DNA of 29,252 bases from CAZRRV01 sp964602735 (GCA_964602735.1 CAZRRV010000016.1:1-29252); one strand, 5' to 3'. Counted from the first letter of the stretch, positions 15,861 to 24,558 are shown. Notes: generated by a model not told the origin, from the letters alone. Translations and numbers: made by a program.

Positions 15861-17041
15861 CAGTCGTCAAACATTATATCGATATTTACTTTTTTCGCGG
15901 GCGCGTCGCCTTCCGAAGCGTCGCCGCTGTCTGCCGGTTTGTCTGTCCCGTCGGGTGCGTTGTTCGCGGAGGAATTTCCGTTGCCGTAGAGTGCCGCGCG
16001 GATTTTGCTTTCTATTTCATCGCGCGCGTCTTTGTTCTGCGCGAGGTAAAGTTTTGCGTTTTCGCGGCCCTGTCCGATTTTTTGATCGCCGCAGTAAAAC
16101 CACGCGCCGGAATGGCGGATTACACCCGCCTGCTCTCCCAAATCGATAATTTCTCCTTCGCGTGAAATGCCCTTGCCGAACATTATATCGAATATTGCCT
16201 CCTTAAACGGTGGCGCGATTTTATTCTTGACAACTTTAACTTTTGTGCGGCATCCCACAACTTCGCTGCCGGTAACCTTGATCTGTTCGATTCTTTTTAC
16301 CTCAAGCCGAACCGTAGAGTAAAATTTAAGCGCACGGCCGCCTGTGGTGGTCTCCGACGGTCCGTAATACGCATTGCCCATTTTTTCACGCAACTGGTTT
16401 ATAAATATCGCAATGCAGTTTGATTTCGATATGGCGCCGGTAAGCTTTCTCAAAGCCTGCGACATAAGCCTGGCCTGCAGTCCCACATGCGCGTCGCCCA
16501 TTTCGCCCTCTATTTCCGCTTTCGGCACCAGCGCCGCGACCGAATCGATGATCACCGCGTCGATAGCGCCGGAGCGCACGAGAGCTTCCGTAATTTCAAG
16601 CGCCTGTTCGCCGGTATCCGGCTGGGATACAAGCAGTGAATCGATATCAACGCCGATATTCGCGGCATATACGGGGTCGAGCGCGTGCTCTACATCGATA
16701 AACGCCACTTCTCCGCCGTTCTTTTGCGCTTCGGCGGCAACGTGCAGCGCGATTGTTGTTTTCCCGGAAGATTCCGCGCCGTATATTTCAACTATTCTTC
16801 CTCGGGGCAGTCCCCCTATTCCGAGCGCGTAATCGAGGCTCAGCGAACCCGTTGAAATGTGGTCGACTTTCATGGTGGTCTTTTCTCCCAATTTCATAAC
16901 GGTTCCCTTGCCGTAGTTTTTCTCGAGCGTGGCAATCGCGGTTCTTAAAGCTTTCTCTTTATCGGAAAGTTTTTCCTCCTGATTTTCGGCGCCGTTTTTT
17001 GCAAGTTCGTCGTTTGCCGGTTTTTTTGTTCCTGTCGCCAT
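15860..17041 (-). CDS. recA: Recombinase RecA
   Basis: RecA is the strand-exchange protein of homologous recombination and of SOS induction. The 393-residue protein has Walker A GAESSGKTT (88-96) and Walker B near IIDSVAAL, plus the loops MGDAHVGLQARLMSQALRKL and INQLREKMGNAYYGPSETTTGG (split here across conserved L1/L2). An N-terminal extension of about 20 hydrophilic residues and a C-terminal acidic tail are variable in the family. The start at 17041 is 1 bp after the prmC stop, and its GGAGGAG binding site is formed by the last prmC codons. I see no LexA-type inverted repeat immediately upstream, so SOS control, if present, is not local. Confidence 0.98.
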   Translation of the reverse strand: MATGTKKPANDELAKNGAENQEEKLSDKEKALRTAIATLEKNYGKGTVMKLGEKTTMKVDHISTGSLSLDYALGIGGLPRGRIVEIYGAESSGKTTIALHVAAEAQKNGGEVAFIDVEHALDPVYAANIGVDIDSLLVSQPDTGEQALEITEALVRSGAIDAVIIDSVAALVPKAEIEGEMGDAHVGLQARLMSQALRKLTGAISKSNCIAIFINQLREKMGNAYYGPSETTTGGRALKFYSTVRLEVKRIEQIKVTGSEVVGCRTKVKVVKNKIAPPFKEAIFDIMFGKGISREGEIIDLGEQAGVIRHSGAWFYCGDQKIGQGRENAKLYLAQNKDARDEIESKIRAALYGNGNSSANNAPDGTDKPADSGDASEGDAPAKKVNIDIMFDD

Positions 17042-17042
17042 T

Positions 17043-17813
17043 TTAATCTCCTCCTCTTTTTGCCTGTATTACCCGGTCGTTGCCGGAAAGGTCGCTAAAA
17101 CATTTTATATCCGCGAACCCGGAGTTACTCAGTATTTCGGTTACCGCTTTTCTTTGGTCGTAACCCGTTTCAAAAAGCATCTCTCCGTCGGGGGACAGAT
17201 GTTCCCTATAAATTTTCGCGATTTCGCGATAGAAACGCAGTCCGTCGGCGCCTCCGTCGAGTGCGCAGACCGGCTCGCACCTGACTTCGCGCGAAAGCGA
17301 TCCCAAATCTCCCGTGCGGATATACGGCGGATTCGCGAAAATAAGATCGAATGTGCCGCTTATGCCCATGAGCGCGTCGCGGAATACCGGGGTAACATCG
17401 GCGTTATGACGCCGTATGTTTTTTCTCAGAAAGGCGAACGCGCGCGGCGAGTTTTCTACCGCCGTAACGTGAATGTTCGCCAACAACGATACCGTAATGC
17501 AAACGCACCCGCTGCCCGCGCAAAGTTCCAGCAGCCGCGCCCCGGGGTGTGCTTGTGCGAATTTCAAAACTTTTTCCGCGAGCAGTTCGGTTTCCGGGCG
17601 GGGGATAAGCACCCCCTCTCCGACATAAAAGGGCAGCCCGTAAAATTCCCATTCTCCCAGTATGTACTGCAGCGGGTAACCTTCGGCGCGTTTTTTTACC
17701 GCCGCCGCTCTCTTGTCCGGCGGCAGGGTACATATTTGCTCCGCCTCGAATTCCGGAAATTCCAGCCCCGCCGCTTTGAGTTCACGGATTATTCCGGCTC
17801 TGTCGCAATTCAC
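17043..17813 (-). CDS. prmC: Peptide chain release factor N5-glutamine methyltransferase
   Basis: PrmC methylates the GGQ glutamine of release factors RF1 and RF2. The 256-residue protein shows the N-terminal RF-binding segment (PLQYILGEWEFYGL, about 47-60), PRPETELL (71-78), the SAM-binding loop LLELCAGSGCV (94-104) and the catalytic NPPY (161-164). The start is a GTG at 17813 that overlaps the stop of the upstream gene (GTGA). The DUF1385-prmC order is a common Bacillota arrangement, usually followed by prfA. Here recA takes that place. Confidence 0.95.
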   Translation of the reverse strand: MNCDRAGIIRELKAAGLEFPEFEAEQICTLPPDKRAAAVKKRAEGYPLQYILGEWEFYGLPFYVGEGVLIPRPETELLAEKVLKFAQAHPGARLLELCAGSGCVCITVSLLANIHVTAVENSPRAFAFLRKNIRRHNADVTPVFRDALMGISGTFDLIFANPPYIRTGDLGSLSREVRCEPVCALDGGADGLRFYREIAKIYREHLSPDGEMLFETGYDQRKAVTEILSNSGFADIKCFSDLSGNDRVIQAKRGGD

Positions 17814-18766
17814 TGCTGCGCTCCGGCATCGGATTCCCCGTTCGGCAGGACCGCGTTTACCGCGGCTATTGCCACCTCGAGCATTTCGTCATCGGGCTCT
17901 TTGGTTGTAAGCCGCTGTATCCAAAGTCCCGGAGCGGAAACCGCCTTTGTAAACAGATTATCATATTTTCCGCAAATTTTCAACAGTTCATATCCCAGTG
18001 AGCAAACAAAAGGCACCATAAGCAGTTTTACCGTTACCCACAGCATACGGTGATTCGCGAGCGAGGGGAAGCACAGAAGAATTACGCTGTTGATAAAAAT
18101 GCCGAGGATTATCATAATAAGCAGGAAGCTTGATCCGCAGCGCGGGTGGAAGCGGCGCATTTCACGAACATTTTCAACCGTGAGCGGCAGACCTTTTTCA
18201 ACGCAGAATATGGTTTTATGTTCGGCACCGTGATATTTGAACATACGGCGGATGTCTTTCATGCCGGAAATCAGCGCCACATACGATACAAACAGCAAAA
18301 TTTTGATAATTCCCTCAATCAGTGATTTTAAGTGCGTAATATCGGGAGATATGATTTTTTGCAATATATCGAACAGGAAAGACGGAAGATAAAGGAACAG
18401 GAATACCGCCAGTACAACCCCCAGAACCGATGCCGTGACGGTCAGCGCCGCCATGCCTTTGCCGCCGGCACCGTCGCTTTTGTCCGCACTTTCGCTGTCA
18501 TCAGCCATCCCCGAAAGATCGATTGAGCGCGAAAGCGCTTTATAGCCGACGGTCAGCGAATCGATAAAATTCACAACTCCGCGGATAAGCGGCAGTTTCA
18601 TCCAGCGCCTGCGGGAACCCCGCCTGTCTTCCACATACTCAACGGAGATTTCTCCGTCCGGTTCCCGTACCGCCATGGCGGTTTTTTCGGGCCCCCTCAT
18701 CATTACGCCCTCGATCAGCGCCTGCCCGCCGAGATTTATCACACTGCGCCGTTTGTCCTGCTTCAT
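17810..18766 (-). CDS. DUF1385 family membrane protein (YqhQ-like)
   Basis: A membrane protein family of unknown biochemical role. The 318-residue protein shows the family opening GGQALIEGVMMRGP (about 13-26). It also has the conserved motifs KYHGAEHKTIFCVE and RFHPRCGSSFLL, and several hydrophobic segments between about 107 and 250. The histidines and cysteines in these motifs suggest metal binding, but that is inference. Its ATG shares ATGA with the end of the kinase gene and its stop overlaps prmC, so it is inside the same unit. Confidence 0.9.
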   Translation of the reverse strand: MKQDKRRSVINLGGQALIEGVMMRGPEKTAMAVREPDGEISVEYVEDRRGSRRRWMKLPLIRGVVNFIDSLTVGYKALSRSIDLSGMADDSESADKSDGAGGKGMAALTVTASVLGVVLAVFLFLYLPSFLFDILQKIISPDITHLKSLIEGIIKILLFVSYVALISGMKDIRRMFKYHGAEHKTIFCVEKGLPLTVENVREMRRFHPRCGSSFLLIMIILGIFINSVILLCFPSLANHRMLWVTVKLLMVPFVCSLGYELLKICGKYDNLFTKAVSAPGLWIQRLTTKEPDDEMLEVAIAAVNAVLPNGESDAGAQQ

Positions 18767-20190
18767 TGGTTCTTGTTCTCCTGTTTCGCGAGCGCAAGCA
18801 CAACGGTCACCACGGTGCCGACTCCCTCTTCGCTTTCGATAAGCAGCAGTCCTTTGTGCTGTTTTATTATTTCGTCGGCCATCGCGAGCCCGATTCCCGA
18901 TCCCCGCACGCTTTGATTCGCCTTATAGAATTTTTCTTTAACATGATCCAAATCTTTTGCCGCAATGCCGGCTCCCGTATCGCTTACGGTAATCCGCACA
19001 CAGTCTTCCTCGTCCGCCGCCTCGACGGTAACGGTACCGCCGGAATTTGTATATTTTATCGCGTTGTCGATGATGTTGACGAAAACCTGTTTCAGCCGGT
19101 TGCGGTCGGCGATAACATCCGCGCGCTCCGCCGACGGGAGGAACATAAGATCGATGTTTTTGCTTCTCGCCGTTTCGCGGTACATATCCACCGCCTCGCC
19201 GAGCGTTTCGATAACTTCTGTCGGAGCAAAAACCATTTTAAGTCTGCCCGACTGCATTTTCGAGAAATCGAGCAGTTCCTCCACCAGTCCCGATAAACGG
19301 TCGGTTTCGCCCAGAATTATGTCCACGCCCCGGCGAACCGTATCGTCGTCGACCCCTACCGAGAGCGACACGGTTTCTCCCCATCCTCGGATGGCGGTAA
19401 GCGGCGTGCGCAGTTCGTGCGACACGGTGGTGATGAACTCGTTTTTCAGCTGTTCGGCGTTTTTGAGTTCCGAGGCCATGTAGTTTACGCTTTCGCATAG
19501 TTCCGTGATTTCGCTGCTGCCCGATATTTCGAGCTTTTCGTCTAAATTGCCGCCCGCGATCCTCCGCGTCGCCTCGCCAATCCGACGCAGCGGCCGCACG
19601 GTCGACGTCACAAAATATATGCCCGACCATACCGTAAGTGCCACCGCGACGAGGCCTATGATAACGGCAATGCCGCAGATAAAGAAAATCTGTCTCGTTA
19701 CCGCCCGTTTGGAAAACACATATCTTACCGCTCCGTTGGAACCGTTACCGAAGTCGGTGAGCAGTACGGTTCCCGCCATCACGGTTTCCCCTACGGCAGA
19801 TCGCCCTTCCCAAGTCGCGCTGCCGTCGCGTGATTTAATCGCTTTTTCGTAATCTGGCATTGTCGTCTCGCTCGGCGCGAGTCCCGCCGACGAAAGCACG
19901 AGATGACCGTATCGATCGATAATCTGAACTTCAAGGCGGTCGCGGTACTGAAAGTTTTTCATCATCGTTCGCGCGCGGCTTAAAAATTCCTGTTGCGGCA
20001 CAATCGCCAGCGGCTCGAATGCTTTAACTGTATCTTCGGCGGCCTTGCGCACGCCGTTAAGATACAGGTTGTGAACAAACGCGAAAACACCCGCCTCGGC
20101 GACAAGCACCGCGGCTATCACAACGACAAGCACATTCAAAATCCAGCGTTTGGTAACCGAACCGATCTTAATTTTCCGAAAAAGGCGCAT
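18763..20190 (-). CDS. Membrane sensor histidine kinase (PhoR/WalK type)
   Basis: The sensor of a two-component system. In the 475-residue protein a first membrane helix (about 17-38) and a second (about 167-195) enclose an extracytoplasmic domain of about 130 residues that looks like a PAS/CACHE fold. A HAMP linker (about 196-248) and a HisKA domain with the phosphorylated H258 in TTVSHELRTPL come next. The ATPase domain has N (NRLKQVFVNIIDNAIKYT), G1 (DTGAGI) and G2 (GSGIGLAM) boxes. It starts 22 bp after the response regulator with GGAGG upstream, so it is its cognate partner. The signal sensed is not known. The adjacent lipoprotein is a candidate accessory. Confidence 0.93.
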   Translation of the reverse strand: MRLFRKIKIGSVTKRWILNVLVVVIAAVLVAEAGVFAFVHNLYLNGVRKAAEDTVKAFEPLAIVPQQEFLSRARTMMKNFQYRDRLEVQIIDRYGHLVLSSAGLAPSETTMPDYEKAIKSRDGSATWEGRSAVGETVMAGTVLLTDFGNGSNGAVRYVFSKRAVTRQIFFICGIAVIIGLVAVALTVWSGIYFVTSTVRPLRRIGEATRRIAGGNLDEKLEISGSSEITELCESVNYMASELKNAEQLKNEFITTVSHELRTPLTAIRGWGETVSLSVGVDDDTVRRGVDIILGETDRLSGLVEELLDFSKMQSGRLKMVFAPTEVIETLGEAVDMYRETARSKNIDLMFLPSAERADVIADRNRLKQVFVNIIDNAIKYTNSGGTVTVEAADEEDCVRITVSDTGAGIAAKDLDHVKEKFYKANQSVRGSGIGLAMADEIIKQHKGLLLIESEEGVGTVVTVVLALAKQENKNQ

Positions 20191-20212
20191 TTCGCCGCTT
20201 ACCTCCGGCTTT

Positions 20213-20917
20213 CTATCCTTCTACCCAACGGTAGCCCGATCCCCAAACGGTTACGAGATGCTTCGGGTTTGACGGATCGTCTTCGATTTTAATGCGCAGC
20301 CTGCGGATATTCACATCGACGATTTTGTCGTCTCCGTAAAACATTTCGCCCCACACCCTCTTCAGTATATCGTCGCGGGTAAGCGTTGTTTCGGGATTGG
20401 AAAAAAAGTATTCCGCTATCTGGTATTCGATTTGCGTAAGGTCAATCGTTTTGCCGTTCTTTTTTAGCGTTCGGCGCCGCGTGTCGAGCTCGAATTCTCC
20501 CGAAACGACCCGTTCGCCGTCCGGCCGCCCGCCTTTCTGCTTCAGCGCCTCCACCTTACGGTAAAGCGCGTCGACCCTGGCGTTGAGCTCCGCGGGACTG
20601 AACGGTTTTGTAATATAGTCGTCGGCGCCCTGCATCAGTCCGTTAACCTTGTCGATTTCCATGGTTTTCGCGGTAAGCATTATTATGCCCATTTCCGGCG
20701 AACGCGCGCGCAGCTTTCTGCAAACCTCCATCCCGTCGATGCCGGGGAGCATAACGTCAAGCAGCGCTATATCGAAACTTTCGGGATCGCGTTCGAAGAT
20801 TTCAAGCGCCTTTTCGCCTGAATCGGCCTCTTCCGTTTCGTAGCCTATTCGGTTCAGATTGATAACCTCGAACTCGCGAATCGCCCTCTCGTCTTCCACA
20901 ATAAGTATTTTCCTCAT
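20213..20917 (-). CDS. OmpR/PhoB-family response regulator
   Basis: A DNA-binding transcription regulator, 234 residues. The receiver domain carries the acidic pocket E8/D9, phospho-acceptor D54 (ALLDVMLPG), T82 and K104 (DDYITKPFSPAEL). A C-terminal winged-helix domain follows, with the recognition region RDDILKRVWGEMFYGDDKIVDVNIRRLR split over its helices and the wing VWGSGYRW. It starts 7 bp after the lipoprotein stop codon, next to a run of nine G residues. Target promoters are not known. Confidence 0.94.
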   Translation of the reverse strand: MRKILIVEDERAIREFEVINLNRIGYETEEADSGEKALEIFERDPESFDIALLDVMLPGIDGMEVCRKLRARSPEMGIIMLTAKTMEIDKVNGLMQGADDYITKPFSPAELNARVDALYRKVEALKQKGGRPDGERVVSGEFELDTRRRTLKKNGKTIDLTQIEYQIAEYFFSNPETTLTRDDILKRVWGEMFYGDDKIVDVNIRRLRIKIEDDPSNPKHLVTVWGSGYRWVEG

Positions 20918-20924
20918 CTTTCAA

Positions 20925-22271
20925 TTACCCCCCCCCGGTATTTTTGCCGGTAAGTAAATGCGTCGACATTTCAAGTTCCCTTCGGGAGATTTCATCGTTT
21001 TGTCCCGTAATCGCCGCCGCGTAAATATATTTGTCGTCGCGCGCTGCTTCAAACCACGCGCCGTCCGTCCCGCTCCACCGGCTTATTTCAACCAGTTTTA
21101 CGGAGAAAACCGATGCCGCCGTTTCGGAGTCGGTCTCCGTCAGACCGAAAGAGCGAATACTGTTTTTCGAATCGCGTTCCACCGTAATCCGATCTTTCCA
21201 TTCGAGCGGGACATCGATAATATATCCGTCGCTCGGGGCGGTTACCGAGGCGCCGATGCCGTTGAACACGTCGCCGTCGAGCCGCTTCCATTCCGCGAAG
21301 TAGGCGGGGTCGCCCGAGTCCCCGGTTTGCGGTATTTCCCGTATCTCGGGAATTTCGATTATTCCGTCGCCGTTATAATCGCGCGACGGTATGTTTACCT
21401 TGCGGAATGTAGCCGCGGTTTTCCCGGTCTGTCTGTCGTAAAATAAATTTGTAAGCTTGCCGTCCTCCCAGACGAAAGCTTCGGTAAGCATTCCGCCGCC
21501 CGACGCATAACCGTCTACCACCACGGCGTAGCGTCCGTCGTCGATCTCGGTGAATACCGGCTCATCGTACCGCTCGACCGAACTGTCGGTTTCGGCGGTC
21601 CCGAGCTGTACGGTTTCGCCTTTTGCCATGCGGTAGAGCGAGGCGGTCACTGTCCGGGTCTCCGGCTCCAGCGCGACTGTTTCACCGCGCTGCCCGATTT
21701 CGCTTATTATAAACAATTCGCGTCTGCCGTCGAGATCGATATCGTTGATACAGTAGGCGGAATAATCCTCTTTAAGGCATTGAACCAGCTTTTCGTCGTC
21801 CGATTTATACACGGCAAGCGTACCGGATGTGGAATTGTAGCCGCTCCAGCCTACTATCGCCTCGCTGATGCCGCTGCCGTCCAGATCGGCGAAAGTAATA
21901 AAATCCACGCCGTGCGCCACCGTCTGCATATCGCCGTTGTAGCTCCAGTCGCCGTTGTCCATTCGCAAAAAAGCCAGATGCATTGTAAGCGTATCGTCCG
22001 AATTGGCGGTGCTGTAAAATACAAAAGCCTCGTTTACTCCGTCGCCGTCGAGATCGTACCGCAGCGGAGAAGAGATATATTTGCCTTCGGACGGGTACTG
22101 TATAACATAATTGTCGTCTTTTATCTGTTCTTCGAGAACCTGCTGAATGCGTGTCAAATCCTCCGGGGATTTCGGGGCGTTCAAAAGCGTATTGAAATCC
22201 CCGAAAAGGCTGCAACCGCAAAGCGCGGCGGCGGTTAAAACGGCTAAAAGCAAACATATCGCTTTGCGCAA
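20925..22271 (-). CDS. Lipoprotein with EF-hand-like DxDGDG (VCBS/FG-GAP-type) repeats
   Basis: A 448-residue exported lipoprotein of unknown function. I choose the TTG at 22271, which has GGAGAT about 7 nt upstream and yields a classical signal peptide (RK then a hydrophobic run) with lipobox LCGC and acylated C20. A longer frame exists from 22334, but that ATG has no binding site and would bury the signal peptide. Calcium-loop-like repeats are DLDGDGVNE (73-81), DLDGSGISE (129-137), DIDLDGRRE (177-185) and DYNGDGIIE (298-306), as in beta-propeller FG-GAP proteins. The coding frame ends in GGG GGG GGG TAA. The response regulator gene starts 7 bp later, which places the protein in a sensory cassette. 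A role in signal perception is inference. Confidence 0.8.
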   Translation of the reverse strand: MRKAICLLLAVLTAAALCGCSLFGDFNTLLNAPKSPEDLTRIQQVLEEQIKDDNYVIQYPSEGKYISSPLRYDLDGDGVNEAFVFYSTANSDDTLTMHLAFLRMDNGDWSYNGDMQTVAHGVDFITFADLDGSGISEAIVGWSGYNSTSGTLAVYKSDDEKLVQCLKEDYSAYCINDIDLDGRRELFIISEIGQRGETVALEPETRTVTASLYRMAKGETVQLGTAETDSSVERYDEPVFTEIDDGRYAVVVDGYASGGGMLTEAFVWEDGKLTNLFYDRQTGKTAATFRKVNIPSRDYNGDGIIEIPEIREIPQTGDSGDPAYFAEWKRLDGDVFNGIGASVTAPSDGYIIDVPLEWKDRITVERDSKNSIRSFGLTETDSETAASVFSVKLVEISRWSGTDGAWFEAARDDKYIYAAAITGQNDEISRRELEMSTHLLTGKNTGGG

Positions 22272-22350
22272 ACTATCATCTCCGATGCGTAGCTGATGAA
22301 GGGCGCCGCGTGGAACCCCGTTATTGCGGCGCATACCGAAAAAACGGAAA

Positions 22351-23208
22351 TTACGGTTCTCCGTGTTCCGCGATTTTTTCCAGTCGCTTGAATATCGGCG
22401 GCAGAGAATTTATAATATCGGAGGCGACTGTCGAACGCCGGGAAAGTTCGGCGGCGGCAGTATCGCCCGCCGTTGCGTGTATGAAAACGCCGCACGCCGC
22501 CGCGTCGACAGGGGAGCACCCTCCTGCGAGCAGGGCGCCAATAACGCCGGTCAGAACGTCTCCGCTGCCCGCCGTAGCCATTCCGTTGTTGCCGGCGTCG
22601 CAGACGCGAACGGTTTCGCCGTCGCTTACAAGAGAACGGCTGCCCTTCAGTACGGCAACGCAGCCGCTTTGCAGCGCGAGCGCTTTTACCGAGGTTTCTC
22701 GGTCGCTTTCGATCTCATTCACGTTAATGCCGAGAGCCCGCGCGGCTTCGCCGGAATGCGGAGTAATCACCGCTTCGTGGCCTTTAAGTTCGCTCAGCCT
22801 TCCGGCGTACGCGTTAATTCCGTCGGCGTCGAGCACGAACGGCAGGCCGGTGCCGGCGACTTTCTCCATGAGCCGGGCGGCGGCATCTCCCCGTCCCAGG
22901 CCGCAGCCCGCCGCCAGAGCGTCGAGCCCGGCAAAATCGGAACCGCGCAGTTCGTCCGGGTTTTCATAGGGGGTGAACACAGCGTTCGGGCACAGCACCG
23001 CCACAACGGAATATATAGATTGCGGAACAAACAACCGCACAAGCCCCGCGCCGGAACGGTAGGCAGCGTTTGCGCAAAGCGCTACGGCGCCGGCCATTCC
23101 GTAGCTTCCCGCGATTACTCCGAGCCGCCCGCATTCCCCTTTGTGAGCGGTTTCGGCGGGGCGGGGCAGTTTCCCGGCGACAAATTTTTCACCGATAATT
23201 TCAGGCAA
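22351..23208 (-). CDS. nnrD: ADP-dependent NAD(P)H-hydrate dehydratase
   Basis: Repairs hydrated NAD(P)H in an ADP-dependent reaction. The product is about 285 residues and corresponds to the C-terminal (carbohydrate-kinase-like) half of the bifunctional Nnr enzyme. The epimerase half is absent. Hallmarks are GRLGVIAGSYGMAGA, the nucleotide-binding region AVITPHSGEAARA and the catalytic loop GMATAGSGDVLTG. The start is uncertain. I prefer the TTG at 23208, with AAGGAG 10 nt upstream, overlapping the previous stop by 8 bp. The frame stays open to an ATG at 23283, which would overlap the upstream gene by 83 bp. Confidence 0.9.
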   Translation of the reverse strand: MPEIIGEKFVAGKLPRPAETAHKGECGRLGVIAGSYGMAGAVALCANAAYRSGAGLVRLFVPQSIYSVVAVLCPNAVFTPYENPDELRGSDFAGLDALAAGCGLGRGDAAARLMEKVAGTGLPFVLDADGINAYAGRLSELKGHEAVITPHSGEAARALGINVNEIESDRETSVKALALQSGCVAVLKGSRSLVSDGETVRVCDAGNNGMATAGSGDVLTGVIGALLAGGCSPVDAAACGVFIHATAGDTAAAELSRRSTVASDIINSLPPIFKRLEKIAEHGEP

Positions 23209-23698
23209 GCTCTTCAAGCTCCTTTTTAAGATAGCGCGGAACAAATTTTGCCATTTCCTCACGGAAGCGTTCGTTCGGGGCAAAAATCACGGTTTTTTCT
23301 CCGGCGGCGAAAAAATAGCCGTCGTCTTTCGCGCAGAAACGCTCGATCTGACGCCCGGGCGGAACCCTGTTTTCGGGGCCCAGACCGCTTATTTCGCTGC
23401 AGTTGAACTTCAGCATCCGCTTTCTCCGCCTCTGGTTTTGAATGCGGTCGATAGCGATTTCACCGTCGGTTAAAATATATTCGTATTCCACATTGAGCTT
23501 GCCGGAAAGGAAATGCGCGAGGAAGCCCACACCGAACGCCACCAGAAAAGCGATCGAAAACAGGAAATTCAGCACGAAGAATCCCAGGAACAGAAGAATG
23601 AGAATAAGAATAACGGCGACGCCCCATATTAGAATTTTTTTAACGGCGGTTGCGCCGGTTTGCGGTACGGCGTACAGCTGCTCGATAAAAATATCCAT
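23201..23698 (-). CDS. Membrane protein, probably DUF6106 family
   Basis: A 165-residue protein of unknown function. It begins MDIFIEQLY, has a long hydrophobic region (about 21-65) that can form two membrane helices, and then a basic-rich soluble part (residues 86-95 contain QNQRRRKRM). A predicted beta-strand segment ends at FAPNERF. The N-terminus and layout resemble the DUF6106 family of Clostridia, from memory, so the family name is moderately sure. It is the first gene of the long - strand unit and has its own strong promoter. GGAGGA lies 6 nt before the ATG. Confidence 0.7.
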   Translation of the reverse strand: MDIFIEQLYAVPQTGATAVKKILIWGVAVILILILLFLGFFVLNFLFSIAFLVAFGVGFLAHFLSGKLNVEYEYILTDGEIAIDRIQNQRRRKRMLKFNCSEISGLGPENRVPPGRQIERFCAKDDGYFFAAGEKTVIFAPNERFREEMAKFVPRYLKKELEELA

Positions 23699-23727
23699 TT
23701 GACATTCCTCCGATATGTATTATAATG

Positions 23728-23756
23728 ATTATACCACTTTTTTCTCCGTCTTACAA
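23728..23756 (-). promoter_or_regulatory. Promoter of the DUF6106-nnrD-...-recA unit
   Basis: Read on the - strand, TTGTAA (23756-23751) and TATAAT (23733-23728) are separated by exactly 17 bp. Transcription would begin about 10 bp before the GGAGGA binding site of the DUF6106-like gene. It is the clearest promoter for the 11-kb run of - strand genes. Internal promoters are possible. Confidence 0.75.
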
Positions 23757-23787
23757 CTAAACTCTTGCCGCTTTGGGATAATTATTT

Positions 23788-24462
23788 ATGAAACGAATTA
23801 AACTTGTCGACAGATCTCTTCCCGATTACACCCGGGGAGAGGAAATTTTCAATATGGTGTCGCATATTGTGGGCGCGGTAATAGGTATTGCCGTTTTATT
23901 TTTGTGTGTCGCCGCCGCCGCCGCGAGGAGAAGCGTGAGCGGGGCGGTTTGCGGCGCCGTGTTCGGGCTCTCGATGATACTGCTTTACACAATGTCGAGC
24001 GTGTATCACGGGCTTACAACCGTAACCTCGAAAAAGGTTTTCCAGATTTTGGATCACTGCACCATCTATTTTTTGATTGCGGGAACATACACTCCTATTT
24101 TGATTTGCGCGGTACGCTACGTCGATCCCGTAGCGTGCTGGATAACTTTCGGCTTTGTGTGGGGGCTTACGGTTTTGGCGGTCACCCTTAACGCGATCGA
24201 TCTGAAAAAGTACGAGCGCTTTTCCATGCTTTGTTATATCGGTATGGGGTGGTGCGTGATTTTCTCGCTTCGGGCGACGGTCAAGGCGCTCGACGCCGCG
24301 CAGCTTTGGCTGCTTTTCGCCGGCGGAATATTATACACGGCGGGCGCCGTTCTGTTTAAGCTCGGAAAGCGCAGGCGTTATTTCCATTCGGTGTTTCATC
24401 TTCTTACGGTACTCGGAAGTATATGCCATTCGCTTTGCGTACTCGGAATATTGTATTATTAG
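23788..24462 (+). CDS. trhA: Hemolysin III/TrhA family membrane protein (PAQR superfamily)
   Basis: A seven-helix membrane protein of the PAQR superfamily. Bacterial members have been linked to membrane energetics and lipid homeostasis, though the name hemolysin III is historical. The 224-residue length is typical. Family motifs are EEIFNMVSHIVGA (E19, N22, S25, H26), MSSVYHGL, the segment DHCTIYFLIAGTYTP and the C-terminal HSVFHLLTVLGSICH, which carries the metal-ligand histidines. The ATG at 23788 has only a weak binding site (TTTGGGATAA). It diverges from the DUF6106-like gene over 89 bp. Confidence 0.92.
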   Translation: MKRIKLVDRSLPDYTRGEEIFNMVSHIVGAVIGIAVLFLCVAAAAARRSVSGAVCGAVFGLSMILLYTMSSVYHGLTTVTSKKVFQILDHCTIYFLIAGTYTPILICAVRYVDPVACWITFGFVWGLTVLAVTLNAIDLKKYERFSMLCYIGMGWCVIFSLRATVKALDAAQLWLLFAGGILYTAGAVLFKLGKRRRYFHSVFHLLTVLGSICHSLCVLGILYY

Positions 24463-24531
24463 GCGGCGCGGGTTCGTTTTAATGGTCGCGAGCCGAAACA
24501 AAAAACGGATAAATGCAGCGGAGCGATTTCC

Positions 24532-24558
24532 GTCACCGGCGCGAACCGCGCCGGTGAC
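24532..24558 (+). terminator. Hairpin between trhA and the exchanger gene
   Basis: A perfect 12-bp stem, GTCACCGGCGCG (24532-24543) with CGCGCCGGTGAC (24547-24558), has a 3-nt loop AAC. It is followed by TGTTTACG, a poor U-tract. It may be a weak terminator for trhA or a processing/stabilising structure. Its presence makes translation through this stretch unlikely, which supports the downstream start at 24593. Confidence 0.55.

Noticed and set aside
17154..18053. 299-residue open frame on the + strand across prmC and the DUF1385 gene
   Set aside because: It lies antisense to two recognised genes and has no family resemblance.
22324..23229. 301-residue open frame on the + strand opposite nnrD
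   Set aside because: It is antisense to a well-conserved gene, has no ribosome binding site, and its composition (Arg/Ala/Ser-rich) is that of a shadow frame.
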